DNA of 20,420 nucleotides from a bacterium. Lineage in GTDB: Bacteria; CG2-30-53-67; CG2-30-70-394. The position numbers and the translations under genes are program-made. Of the stretch, positions 1 through 8,243 are shown piece by piece (within the stretch, counting starts at the first letter, position 1; every line of letters begins with the position of its first letter). The notes beneath the pieces are model-generated. The model ran no database searches. It worked only from the letters and a program-made list of their open reading frames with translations, and had not been told where the DNA came from. Where the stretch lies: the NCBI GenBank assembly GCA_024278555.1, contig JAJRSX010000039.1, positions 1 through 20,420 of the forward strand. Reading direction: 5' to 3'.

Positions 1-282
1 CACCCGGCCCTGCTCCCCTCCTTCCCCGGCCTCCACGCCCAGCGTCAGGCGGTGGCGTACGGGGTGAAGATCTCCGGCTGCACGGTCCACTTCGTGGACG
101 AGGGGGTCGACAGCGGTCCGATCATCCTCCAGCGGGCCGTCGAGGTGCTCCCCGACGACACGGAGGAGTCTCTGGCGGCGCGCATCCTGGTGGAGGAGCA
201 CAAGCTCTACCCGGAGGCGGTGCGGCGCATCGCCCTCGGCGAGGTCCCCCTCGGCGGCCGCCGGCGTCAGGAGGTTGGGTGA
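1..282 (+). CDS. purN: Phosphoribosylglycinamide formyltransferase, C-terminal part (5' end outside window)
   Basis: Open from the first base in frame 1 and ending in TGA. The fragment encodes about 93 residues and opens with HPALLPSFPGLHA, the conserved stretch of the GAR transformylase active site that follows the catalytic Asn/His. It continues with YGVKISGCTVHFVDEGVDSG and PIILQ, the conserved C-terminal half of PurN. The enzyme transfers a formyl group from 10-formyltetrahydrofolate to glycinamide ribonucleotide in purine synthesis, in the cytosol. The usual length is about 200-215 residues, so roughly the first half lies upstream of the window. The stop overlaps the next start as GTGA, which suggests translational coupling to the DUF523 gene. 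Confidence 0.93.
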   Translation, partial: HPALLPSFPGLHAQRQAVAYGVKISGCTVHFVDEGVDSGPIILQRAVEVLPDDTEESLAARILVEEHKLYPEAVRRIALGEVPLGGRRRQEVG

Positions 283-767
283 GGAGCCCGTGCCCCCACG
301 TCACCGACGGCCCGGTCCTGGTGAGCGCCTGCCTCGCCGGGGTGCCGTGCCGCTTTGATGCCACCGCCCGCCCGGAGCCGGGGCTGTTGGCGCACGTGAT
401 CGCCGGCCACCTCATCCCTATCTGTCCGGAGATGCTCGGCGGCCTCCCCTGCCCGCGTGCCGCCGCGGAGATCGACCGCGGCGACGGCCACACGGTCCTC
501 GACGGCGGTGCCCGGGTGGTGGATGGCGACGGCCGCGATGTCACCGCCCTTTTCGTCGACTGCGCCCACTGCTGCCTGGAGATCGCCCGTCGCTACGGGG
601 TACGCGCGGCAATCCTCAAGGAGGGGTCGCCGTCGTGCGGCTACCACCGGCTCCATCAGGGCGGCCGGATCATCCCCGGCTGCGGCGTCACCACCGCCCT
701 GTTGCGCCGCAACGGCATCCAGGTGGTGCCGGAGATCATCGGCCTCGCCGGGGTAAAGGCGGCGTAG
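279..767 (+). CDS. DUF523 family protein (cysteine-rich, unknown function)
   Basis: 162 residues from a GTG that overlaps the purN stop as GTGA. The family signature is clear: VSACLAGVPCRFD near the N-terminus, then ICPEMLGGLPCPRAAAEI, and DCAHCCLEIARRYGV followed by AILKEGSPSCG. Conserved cysteines in each of these blocks suggest a metal or Fe-S site, but the role of DUF523 proteins is not established. Length matches the family (about 150-165). Overlap with purN implies co-translation, not necessarily a shared pathway. The stop codon TAG lies in GTAGGGGCGC, the head of a GC-rich dyad that recurs after other genes here. Confidence 0.88.
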   Translation: MRSPCPHVTDGPVLVSACLAGVPCRFDATARPEPGLLAHVIAGHLIPICPEMLGGLPCPRAAAEIDRGDGHTVLDGGARVVDGDGRDVTALFVDCAHCCLEIARRYGVRAAILKEGSPSCGYHRLHQGGRIIPGCGVTTALLRRNGIQVVPEIIGLAGVKAA

Positions 768-957
768 GGGCGCGCGGCGCGGGGCGCTTCGCGCGGGGGT
801 GGGGGATGGGGGAAGGAGGGCCGCCTGCGGCGGTCCATGAGATGTGGATCGACGTTCCCTGGCTACCTATTCAATAATCGCCGGTCGCAGGCCGGCACCA
901 GCCCGTCACCCCCCATCCCCCACCCCCCATCCCGGGCGAGCGAAGCGAGCCCCCACC
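765..957. repeat. G-rich inverted repeat between the DUF523 gene and murJ
   Basis: GGGGGTGGGGGATGGGGG at 795-812 is repeated as its exact reverse complement at 911-928, an 18-bp perfect match. Each arm is flanked by a small hairpin: GCGCTTCGCGC next to the left arm, GCGAGCGAAGCGAGC at 938-951 next to the right arm. The arms enclose about 100 bp of lower-GC DNA (813-910) with no gene. The right arm ends only a few bases before the murJ start, so it probably lies in the murJ leader. A third copy of the hairpin plus G-tract closes the window at 20389-20420. Four G-runs make a G-quadruplex possible. Confidence 0.75.
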
Positions 958-2544
958 ATGTCCCGTCCCGGCCTCCTGCGCTCCGTCGGGGTGATCAGCG
1001 GCGCGACCCTGGTGTCGCGCGTGGTCGGCTACCTGCGCGACATGCTGCTCGCCTACTACCTCGGCGCCGGGGTGGTGGCGGACGCCTTCTTCGTCGCCCA
1101 CCGGATCCCCAACTTCCTCCGCCGCCTGTTTGGCGAGGGGACCCTCACCGCCGCCTTTGTCCCGGTCCTCACCGAGCAGATCGCTGCCGGTGACCAGGAG
1201 GCGGCGCGCAACCTGATCCGCCGCCTCGCCGGCCTGCTCCTGGCCGCCTCCACCATGCTCACCCTCCTGGGGGGGGCGGCGGCGCCGTGGCTGGTGCGGA
1301 TCATGGCCCCCGGCTTCATCCACCAGCCGGAGAAGCTCCACCTCGCCATCGAGCTCACCCGGCTGATGTTCCCCTACGCCCTCTTCCTGGCGGTGGCGGC
1401 GCTGGCCATGGGGGTGCTGCAGGCCCACCGCCGCTTCCTCTGGCCGGCCCTGGCGCCCGCCGCCTACAACGTCTCCATCATCGCCGGGGCGGTGGTCCTC
1501 GCCGACCGGTGGCTCCCGCCGGCGCGGGCGATCGCCGTCGGGGTGGTGGTCGGGGGGCTTGCCCAGCTCCTCATCCAGCTCCCGGCGGTGCGCGAGGCCG
1601 GCTATCCGTTGCGCCCGGCGTGGCGTCCCGGAGACGCCACCGTGCGGCGGGTGGTGCGCCTCATGGGGCCGGGGATCCTCGGGCTGGCCATCCTGCAGGT
1701 GAACATCCTCATCTCCACCCTCCTCGCCTCCTTCCTCCCCAATGGCGCCGTCTCCTACCTCTACTACGCCAACCGGGTGATGGAGTTCCCCCTCGGCCTC
1801 TTCGGCATCGCCATCGCCACCGCCGCCCTCCCGGACCTCGCCGACCACGCGGCGCGCGGTGACACGGCGGGGCTGATCCGGGCGCTCAGGCGGGCGCTGC
1901 AGCTCTGCCTCCTGGTGATGATCCCGGCCGGGGTCGGCATGGCGGTCCTGGCGCGGCCGATCATTACCCTCCTCTTTGCCGGCGGCGCCTTCTCTGTTGC
2001 CGACATTGCCGGTACCCGCTCCGCCCTCATCGCCTTTGCCGCCGGGGTGTGGGCCTACGCCACGGTGAAGGTGGCAATCCAGGCGATGTTCGCCCAGCAG
2101 GACACCACCACCCCGGTGAAGACCGGCGCCGCCACCGTGGTGGTGGACATCATCCTGTCGTTGCTCCTCATGGGGCCGCTGGCCCACGCCGGCCTGGCCC
2201 TGGCTACCAGCCTCGCCGCCGCCTTCCAGTTCGCCCTCCTCATGTTCTTGCTGCGCCGTCGCCTCGGCCCCCTCGGCGGCCGCGCCCTGCTGGCCACCAC
2301 CACCCGGGCGCTGGCGGCGAGCGCGGTGATGGCGGCGGCGTGCGGCTTCGCCGACGGCCGCTGGCCCGCCCCCGGCTCTCGCCTCGGAGCTTTGGGCGAG
2401 GTCGCCGCGATCATCCCCGCGGCGGTGGTCGTCTACGGCGTCGTCCTCCTGCTCCTCGGCGGCGAGGAGCGCCGCTGGCTGGCACGCCTGTGGCGGGGAG
2501 GTCGCGGGGCCGACACCAGGGGTGTAGGCAAGGATGGGCGGTAG
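958..2544 (+). CDS. murJ: Lipid II flippase MurJ (MviN)
   Basis: 528 residues from ATG 958. The frame is open 38 codons further upstream, but that extension is low-complexity and lies in the G-rich repeat, while the MurJ family begins close to this Met (MSRPGLLRSVGVISGATLVSR). The family block follows: RVVGYLRDMLLAYYLGAG, VADAFFVAHRIPNFLRRLFGEG and AAFVPVL, with the basic residues that line the lipid II cavity. The rest is about 14 hydrophobic segments, and DTTTPVKTG is the conserved loop in the second half. It moves lipid-linked peptidoglycan precursor across the inner membrane. Length is normal (510-530). The stop TAG begins a GTAGGAG hairpin element. Confidence 0.95.
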   Translation: MSRPGLLRSVGVISGATLVSRVVGYLRDMLLAYYLGAGVVADAFFVAHRIPNFLRRLFGEGTLTAAFVPVLTEQIAAGDQEAARNLIRRLAGLLLAASTMLTLLGGAAAPWLVRIMAPGFIHQPEKLHLAIELTRLMFPYALFLAVAALAMGVLQAHRRFLWPALAPAAYNVSIIAGAVVLADRWLPPARAIAVGVVVGGLAQLLIQLPAVREAGYPLRPAWRPGDATVRRVVRLMGPGILGLAILQVNILISTLLASFLPNGAVSYLYYANRVMEFPLGLFGIAIATAALPDLADHAARGDTAGLIRALRRALQLCLLVMIPAGVGMAVLARPIITLLFAGGAFSVADIAGTRSALIAFAAGVWAYATVKVAIQAMFAQQDTTTPVKTGAATVVVDIILSLLLMGPLAHAGLALATSLAAAFQFALLMFLLRRRLGPLGGRALLATTTRALAASAVMAAACGFADGRWPAPGSRLGALGEVAAIIPAAVVVYGVVLLLLGGEERRWLARLWRGGRGADTRGVGKDGR

Positions 2545-2565
2545 GAGGCGGCGCCCGCCGGCGCC
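2541..2565 (+). repeat. REP-like hairpin supplying the murJ stop
   Basis: GTAGGAG followed by GGCGCC-CGCC-GGCGCC, a 6-bp stem with a 4-nt loop. The TAG is the murJ stop codon. No T-tract follows, so a classical intrinsic terminator is not supported. The rest of the 2545-2756 gap shows no convincing gene. Confidence 0.6.
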
Positions 2566-2756
2566 CCGCGCCAACGGCGCGGCAGCCCCGTCGGGGCCGA
2601 GTCGCGAGCGGGAGCTCGCTCTCACCGGGGTCCCACGGGTTTGGCGCCGCGTTGGGAGGCGCCGCCACCGTCGGTCTCTCCACCTGGGCGACGGGTCAGC
2701 GGTCGTAGTAGGTTGCGGTGGCCGGCGGCCGTCTCGGTCGCCGGGCGAGCCGTGGG

Positions 2757-5393
2757 GTGACAGAGGTGGAGAAGGAGCTCTTTTCAACGCTGGAGCGCGG
2801 GGGGGTCTGCCTCACCGCCACCCGCCGTCTGGCGCGGGAGGTCGGCCGCGCCTATGACCGGTGGCAGCGGTCGCGGGGCCGGGAGGCGTGGGCGGCGGCG
2901 GCCTGCCTGCCCCTCACCGTCTGGTTGCGCGAGCAGTGGGCCGCCACCTGGCCGGCCACCCACCTGCCGGGCGAACCGCTCCACCTTGCCGCCTGGGAGG
3001 GGGTGATCGGCGACGACCTTGGCGCGGCCTCCCGCTCCCCCCTGGAGGTCGCCTCCCTCGCGCCGGTGGCGGCGGCGGCGGCGCGCCTCGTCGCCCACTA
3101 CCGCCTCGGGGAGTCGGCCGCCACCGAGGAGGAGCGCGCCCTTTTCCGCTGGCGCCGCGCCTTTTCCCGCCGCTGTCGCGACCTCGGCTGGCTCGACCCC
3201 GCCACCCTCGCGGACGCGGTGGCCGGCGCCATCGAGGCGGGGGAGGTGGCGGTTCCGGGCGAGGTGCTCCTCGCCGGCTTCGACCGGCTGAGCCCGGCGG
3301 AGGAGGCGGTGGTCGCGGCCCTCCGCGCACGCGGCAGCGCGGTCCGGCGGTGGGCACCGCACCCGGCCCAACCACCGGCCTGGCAGCGGACCGGGTGCGC
3401 GGACAACGAGGCGGAGCTCCGCGCCGCCGCCCACTGGTGCCGCCACCGGTGGCGGCCGGGGGTGCGCCTCGGGGTGGTCGTCCCCGACCTCGCGACCTGG
3501 CGACCCCTGGCGGAGGAGATCTTCACCGCCGAACTCGATCCCGCCTCCATCCTCCCCGGCAGCCCGGAGGCGGCCGCCTTTGACATCTCCCTCGGCCCAC
3601 CCCTGGCGCATCAGCCGGTGGTGGCCGCCGCCCTGGCAGCGCTGCGGGCGGTAAATGGGGAGCTCACCCAGGACGGGGCGGCGGCGCTGCTTGCCGATCC
3701 GTTCGTGGGCGGCGCGGAGCGCGAGGGGCGGGCGCGGGCGGAGGCGGCCCTGCGCCGCGCGGGGAGGCCGCACCTGCGGCTGCACCGGCTGGCGGCGGCG
3801 GCGCGGGCGGCCGGGGCGGTGGAGACGGCGCGCTGCCTCGACGGCCTCGACCGCGCCCTCTCCCCCCCGCAACGGCTGGCGCCGAGCGGCTGGGCGACTC
3901 GGATCATCGAGGCGCTGGCCGCCGCCGGCTGGCCCGGGCCGCGCACCGCCACCAGCCGCGAGGTCCAGGCGGTGCGCGCCTTTCACCAGCAGGTGGCCGC
4001 CCTCGCCTCCCTCGATCCGGTCGTCGGCCGCCTCTCCCGAGCGGCGGCGGTGGGCCGCCTTGGCCGCCTCTGTGGCCACCCCTTCCAGCCCCAGGGGGGG
4101 GCGGCGCCGGTGCAACTCCTCGGCCTTCTCGAAGCGGCCGGCATCCCCTTCGACGCGGTGTGGGTGGCGGGGCTCGACGCCGCCACCCTGCCGCGGCCGC
4201 CGCGCCCCCATCCGCTCCTCTCCGTCGCCCTCCAGCGCCGCTTTCACCTGCCGCACGCGACCGCCGAGGGGGAGCTCGCCCGCGCCCGCCGGCTCCTCGC
4301 CGACCTGCAGGCGGCGACCCCCGACGGGGTGGTGAGCTATCCGCGCCAGGAGGGCGAGGCGCGGTGTGTCGCCTCACCGTTGATCGCGGATTTCCCGGAG
4401 ATGGCGCCCCACCCGCCCCACTCCGCATCCCTGGTGGCGGCGGTGGCCGCGGCCGCGCCGTCGCTGGAGGTCGTGGCGGAGAGGTCGCCGCCGCCGGTCG
4501 CCCCCGGACCGGTGCGCGGCGGCAGCCGCCTGGTGGAGGCGCAGTCCCTCTGCCCCTTCCGTGCCTTCGCCACCCACCGCCTCGGGGCCGAGCCGCTGGA
4601 GGCGGAGGAGGAGGCGCCGGGGCCGCGCGCCCGCGGCACCCTCGTCCACGCCGCCCTTGAAGAGGCGTGGGGCGACCTCTCCGGCCACGCCGACCTGATC
4701 GTCCTCGACGAGGGGGGGCGCCGTGACCTGTGCGAGACGGCGGCGGAGGCGGCGGTGGCGGGCAGCAAGATCGCCCTCGATCCGCCCCAGGAGGCGGTCG
4801 TCCGTTCCTGGCTCGCCGACCTGGTGGGTGAGTGGCTGGCGGTGGAGGCGGCGCGGCCGCCCTTTACGGTGGTGGCGGCCGAGCGGCCGGCAAAGGTGGT
4901 GGTCGGCGGCCTCACCCTGGGGCTGCGGATCGACCGGATCGACCGGATCGACGACGGCCGGCTGCTCCTCCTCGACTACAAGACCGGCCGGGTGGCCCCC
5001 GGCGACTGGTGGGGCGACCGGCCGCTCTCCCCGCAGCTCCCCCTCTATACCTGCATCGACCTGGCAGCGGTGGTGGGCGATGACCAGGCGCCGCTGGCCG
5101 GGGTCGCCTACGGCGTGGTGCGGCCGGGGGAGTGCAGCTTCAAGGGGGTGGGGGAGGGGACCGGGATCCCCGGCCTCCTGGAGGCGGACGACCGGCGGGT
5201 GGCGGCGAGCGGCGCGAAAAATTGGTCGGAGCTCCGGGCCGGCTGGGGTGCGGTGGTGGAGCGGCTCGGTGCCGCCTTCGCCGCGGGCGAGGCAGCGGTG
5301 GCGCCCCTCCTCGATTCCGCCGGCCGCCCTCGCCCGTGTGACCGGTGCCACCTCGCCCCCCTCTGCCGGATCCACGACCGCGAAGCGGTGTGA
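2757..5393 (+). CDS. RecB/AddB-family PD-(D/E)XK nuclease, probable DNA repair protein
   Basis: 878 residues from GTG 2757; GTG 2718 or 2766 are alternatives and no strong ribosome site decides. The N-terminal half opens with LTATRRLAREVGRAYD and has AddB-like helicase-fold character, including DAVWVAGLDAATLPRPPRPHPLL, but I see no Walker A motif, so ATPase activity is doubtful. The C-terminal nuclease domain has GTLVHAALEEAW (H631), LRIDRID and LLLLDYKTGR (D740, K742), the RecB-type active site. C599 pairs with C861-x2-C864-x5-C870 in the spacing of the AddB/Cas4 4Fe-4S staple. Size and order match the proteobacterial family described as 'probable DNA repair protein' (TIGR03623 as I recall). 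No AddA partner adjoins it. Confidence 0.85.
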   Translation: MTEVEKELFSTLERGGVCLTATRRLAREVGRAYDRWQRSRGREAWAAAACLPLTVWLREQWAATWPATHLPGEPLHLAAWEGVIGDDLGAASRSPLEVASLAPVAAAAARLVAHYRLGESAATEEERALFRWRRAFSRRCRDLGWLDPATLADAVAGAIEAGEVAVPGEVLLAGFDRLSPAEEAVVAALRARGSAVRRWAPHPAQPPAWQRTGCADNEAELRAAAHWCRHRWRPGVRLGVVVPDLATWRPLAEEIFTAELDPASILPGSPEAAAFDISLGPPLAHQPVVAAALAALRAVNGELTQDGAAALLADPFVGGAEREGRARAEAALRRAGRPHLRLHRLAAAARAAGAVETARCLDGLDRALSPPQRLAPSGWATRIIEALAAAGWPGPRTATSREVQAVRAFHQQVAALASLDPVVGRLSRAAAVGRLGRLCGHPFQPQGGAAPVQLLGLLEAAGIPFDAVWVAGLDAATLPRPPRPHPLLSVALQRRFHLPHATAEGELARARRLLADLQAATPDGVVSYPRQEGEARCVASPLIADFPEMAPHPPHSASLVAAVAAAAPSLEVVAERSPPPVAPGPVRGGSRLVEAQSLCPFRAFATHRLGAEPLEAEEEAPGPRARGTLVHAALEEAWGDLSGHADLIVLDEGGRRDLCETAAEAAVAGSKIALDPPQEAVVRSWLADLVGEWLAVEAARPPFTVVAAERPAKVVVGGLTLGLRIDRIDRIDDGRLLLLDYKTGRVAPGDWWGDRPLSPQLPLYTCIDLAAVVGDDQAPLAGVAYGVVRPGECSFKGVGEGTGIPGLLEADDRRVAASGAKNWSELRAGWGAVVERLGAAFAAGEAAVAPLLDSAGRPRPCDRCHLAPLCRIHDREAV

Positions 5394-5403
5394 CCGGGGG
5401 GTA

Positions 5404-5970
5404 GGCGTCACCGGTGCTGCAACACAGTGGGGCGCGGCCCGGAAGGCCAATTCATAGGCTGAGCCGCAAATGGGGCGCGAATGGACGCGAATGGTGGGCA
5501 GGGAAGGTGAGGTGTCACCGGTGCCCCCAACCGCTACGCAGCAGCCTGGAAGGCGATTTCACCACAGAGGCGCAGAGGGGTGGTGGGCCAGGGGGTAAGG
5601 CGCCATCGGTGGAGACAACCAGCGCGCAACGGCCCGGAAGGCGATTTTTTAGCCACGGAACCCACGGAAGGGCACGGAATGTGGGGCCTTCCGTTGGGTT
5701 GGATGAACAACCCGGCCCCCGTGTCTACTCGAAACACGGCAGGCGCCACCTCGTTCCCTTTCTCCCCGCCACGCTCCCTCGCCCCTTCCGTGTGCTTCCG
5801 TGGATTCCGTGGCGAATTTCCTTCCGGGTCGCAACGGCTCCTCGGCCGCACGCCTGGTGACGCCGTAGCTGTGAGGCCATGTCCCTCCGCGTCTTGGCGT
5901 CTCTGCGCGAGGCCCACCTTCAAGGTGGCGACGAAATCTCGTGGTCACCGCCGCTGACGCCTCACCGAGA
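5404..5970. repeat. Nested array of modular leader-plus-payload repeats (588-bp gene-free gap)
   Basis: Three copies of a 44-nt leader start at 5404, 5511 and 5599. Each begins GGYGYCAYCGGTG and ends with GCCYGGAAGGC exactly 33 nt later, without gaps. Each is followed by a different tandem motif: CGCGAATGGA-type units at 5465-5494, CACAGAGGCGCAGAGG at 5561-5579, and CCACGGAA-type units at 5653-5680. Two inverted copies close the array. The CACGGAA payload returns as ccttccgtgtgcttccgtgg at 5784-5803 and continues to 5813, with its leader at 5814-5864. The CAGAG-type payload returns at 5884-5912 with its leader at 5914-5961. The second unit therefore encloses the third as nested palindromes. 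No gene is visible in 5394-5981. Confidence 0.8.
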
Positions 5971-5981
5971 GGGTTGCGTCC

Positions 5982-7106
5982 CTACAGGACCACCAGGTCA
6001 TCGCGGTGGATGACCTCTTCGAAGGCGGTGTAGCCGAGGAGGTCGGCGATCTCGCGGCTGTGGTGGCCGCGGATGCGCAGGAGCTCGTCGGCGGCGTAGT
6101 TGGTGAGGCCGCGGGCGATCTCCCTTCCCGCCGGGTCGTGGCAGGAGACGAGGCTGCCGGCGGTGAAGTTGCCGCGCACCTCGGTGATCCCGGCGGCGAG
6201 CAGGGACGAGCCGTGCTCGGTGAGCGCCCGGCAGGCGCCGTCGTCGAGGTGGAGCTCGCCCGCCGGGGTGAGGCTGAAGGCGATCCACTGCTTGCGCGAG
6301 CTGAGGCGGTGCTTCTCCGGCCAGAAGAGGGTGCCGGTGATCTCGCCGGCCAGGGCGCGGGTGAGCTCGCCCTCCCGGTGGCCGTTGAGGATCAGGGTGG
6401 TGACGCCGAACCGGCTCGCCTGGCGGGCGGCGAGGACCTTGGTGCGCATGCCGCCGGAGCCGACCGTGCCGTGGCTGGCGCCGGCGAGCGCCAGGAGTGG
6501 CTCGTCGATCTGGGTGACCTCGTGGATCGGCGTCGCCTCGGGGTCGCGGTACGGGTCGCCGGTGCACAGGGCGTCGATGTCGGAGAGGAGGATGAGGAGG
6601 TCGGCGTCGACCAGGTGGGCGATCTGGGCGGAGAGGTGGTCGTTGTCGCCGACCCGGATCTCGGCGGTGGAGACGGTGTCGTTCTCGTTGATCACCGGCA
6701 CCACCTTGTGGCGCAGGAGCGCCTCCAGGGTGCGGCGGGCGTTGAGGAAGCGGTCTCGGTTGCGGGTGTCGTCGTTGGTCACCAGGATCTGGGCGCAGGT
6801 GATCTCCCGGCGGCGGAAGGCGCCGTCGTAGGCGGCGATCAGCGCCCCCTGGCCCACCGCCGCTGCCGCCTGGCTCTCGGCCAGGGAGCGCGGCCGGCCG
6901 CTGAGGCCGAGGCGTCGGCGGCCGGCGGCCACCGCCCCGGAGGAGACCAGGAGGGGCTCGCGCCCCGCCGCGTGCAGGTCGGCGATCTCGCCGGCCAGGG
7001 CCTGGATGCGGTCACCGTCGAGGCCGCCGCTATCCAGGGTGACCACCCGGCTGCCGACCTTCACCACCACCCGGCGGGCACCATCGAGTAGGGCCTGGCG
7101 GTTCAC
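5982..7106 (-). CDS. proB: Glutamate 5-kinase
   Basis: 374 residues from a GTG that overlaps the obg stop as GTGA; longer upstream reading lies inside obg and is rejected. The amino-acid kinase domain has VVVKVGSRVV (K16-G18), LLVSSGAVAAGRRRLGL (52-68), NENDTVST (140-147), VGDNDHLSA (152-160), SDIDALCTGDPY and GTVGSGGMRTKV (213-223). A PUA domain fills about 280-374, so this is the two-domain form as in E. coli (367 residues). It phosphorylates glutamate with ATP in the first step of proline synthesis; proA is not in the window. It is last in the rplU-rpmA-obg-proB operon, an arrangement known in several proteobacteria. The stop is inside GTAGGGACGC. Confidence 0.96.
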   Translation of the reverse strand: MNRQALLDGARRVVVKVGSRVVTLDSGGLDGDRIQALAGEIADLHAAGREPLLVSSGAVAAGRRRLGLSGRPRSLAESQAAAAVGQGALIAAYDGAFRRREITCAQILVTNDDTRNRDRFLNARRTLEALLRHKVVPVINENDTVSTAEIRVGDNDHLSAQIAHLVDADLLILLSDIDALCTGDPYRDPEATPIHEVTQIDEPLLALAGASHGTVGSGGMRTKVLAARQASRFGVTTLILNGHREGELTRALAGEITGTLFWPEKHRLSSRKQWIAFSLTPAGELHLDDGACRALTEHGSSLLAAGITEVRGNFTAGSLVSCHDPAGREIARGLTNYAADELLRIRGHHSREIADLLGYTAFEEVIHRDDLVVL

Positions 7107-8179
7107 GGTCGCGGCCTCCAGTCGTCGAGGTCGTCTGCCGGCGGGTGGCGTCTCGGCGGCGCCTCGGTCGTGTCGACCCCACGGTGGCGCGCCACCTGCG
7201 CCCAGAGCGCCTCCAACAGCGGCCCCAGGCCGGCGCCGGTGACACACGAGATGGGGTAGATGGGGAGGTCGCGCTCGGCGCACGCCGCCACCAGGGTGGC
7301 GGGGAGGGTGTCGTCTTCCACCAGGTCGAGCTTGTTGGCGACCACCAGCCGCGGCTTGGCCGCCAGCTCCGGGGCGTGGGCGGCGAGTTCGTCCTGGAGG
7401 ATGGTCAGGGCGGTGGCTGCGTCGGGCTCGGCCCACGGTCCGGCGTCGAGGAGGATGAGGAGGGTGGCGGTGCGCTCCACGTGGCGGAGGAAGCGGTGGC
7501 CGAGCCCCGCCCCCTCGCTCGCCCCCTCGATGAGGCCGGGGATGTCGGCGACCACGAAATCACGGTTCATGTCGAGCTCGACCACCCCGAGCTGGGGCTC
7601 AAGGGTGGTGAAGGGGTAGTCGGCGATCTTCGGGCGGGCGTGGGAGATGCGCGACAGGAGGGTCGACTTGCCGGCGTTCGGCAGCCCTACCAGCCCCACG
7701 TCGGCCAGCAGCTTGAGGTAGAGGCGGAGGGTGAGCTCCTCCCCCTCCTCGCCCGGTTGGGAGAAGCGTGGTGATTGGTGGGTGGAGCTCTTGAAGTGGG
7801 CGTTGCCCTTGCCGCCGCGGCCGCCACGGGCGATCACCACCCGGGCGTCGGGTTTGTCGAGGTCGACGATCACCTCACCGGTCTCCTCGTTGCGCACCAC
7901 GGTCCCCACTGGGACCTCGATGATGCAGCTCCGGCCATCGTGGCCGGAGCGGCTGCGCCCCTTGCCCGGCTCGCCGTTCTCCGCGTACTGGTGCTGGTGG
8001 TAGCGCAGGGCGATGAGGGTCGCCACCTTCGGCGAGGCCACGATCACGACATCACCGCCGCGGCCGCCATTGCCGCCGTCGGGGCCACCGCGAGTGACGA
8101 ACTTTTCGCGGTGGAAGCTCACCGCCCCGGCGCCGCCGTGGCCGGAGCGAGCGTAGATCTTGGCTTGGTCGACGAACAC
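7103..8179 (-). CDS. obg: Obg/CgtA GTPase, ribosome assembly
   Basis: 358 residues from GTG 8179 (VFVDQAKIYARSGHGG, the standard Obg start); 13 further upstream codons are outside the family. The glycine-rich Obg fold occupies about 1-158 (GGPDGGNGGRGGDV, ARGGRGGKGN). The GTPase domain follows: G1 GLPNAGKST at 165-173, switch I YPFTTLEP, G3 DIPG at 212-215, G4 NKLD at 282-285 and G5 SCVTG near 311. The C-terminal tail is short, proline/arginine-rich and lacks a folded OCT domain. Obg binds the 50S subunit and couples its maturation to GTP and ppGpp. Placement after rplU-rpmA is the classic arrangement. Its TGA overlaps the proB GTG. Confidence 0.97.
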   Translation of the reverse strand: MFVDQAKIYARSGHGGAGAVSFHREKFVTRGGPDGGNGGRGGDVVIVASPKVATLIALRYHQHQYAENGEPGKGRSRSGHDGRSCIIEVPVGTVVRNEETGEVIVDLDKPDARVVIARGGRGGKGNAHFKSSTHQSPRFSQPGEEGEELTLRLYLKLLADVGLVGLPNAGKSTLLSRISHARPKIADYPFTTLEPQLGVVELDMNRDFVVADIPGLIEGASEGAGLGHRFLRHVERTATLLILLDAGPWAEPDAATALTILQDELAAHAPELAAKPRLVVANKLDLVEDDTLPATLVAACAERDLPIYPISCVTGAGLGPLLEALWAQVARHRGVDTTEAPPRRHPPADDLDDWRPRP

Positions 8180-8221
8180 GGTGGGGGTACCGGATCGTCT
8201 CGGCCGACCACGCTGCAAAGG

Positions 8222-8243
8222 CGCGGACGGCCGTCGGCCCTAC
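8222..8243 (-). repeat. REP-like GTAGGG hairpin at the end of rpmA
   Basis: On the minus strand GTAGGGCCGACGGCCGTCC. TAG is the rpmA stop, and GACGGCCGTC is a perfect 10-bp palindrome. It occupies part of the 60-bp gap before obg, so it may attenuate obg-proB relative to the ribosomal genes or protect the upstream mRNA. Confidence 0.5.

Noticed and set aside
871-2787. 638-codon open frame antisense to murJ
   Set aside because: Composition is Gly/Glu/His/Arg-rich with no domain, and it mirrors codon third-position GC of murJ, whose sense protein is unmistakable.
5404-5650. CRISPR-like array (three regularly placed repeats)
   Set aside because: Spacing is 107 and 88 bp, leaders are only about 70% identical, the intervening DNA is itself internally repeated, and inverted copies follow; no cas genes.
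5414-5957. Several 100-150-codon frames in the 5394-5981 gap
   Set aside because: Their translations simply read the repeats (strings such as ATEPTEGHG or ATESTEAHG); no start signal or family.
5982-7436. Longer proB starting at 7436
   Set aside because: The extra 110 codons overlap obg out of frame and are Pro/Arg-rich; the GTG at 7106 overlaps the obg stop and matches the ProB N-terminus.
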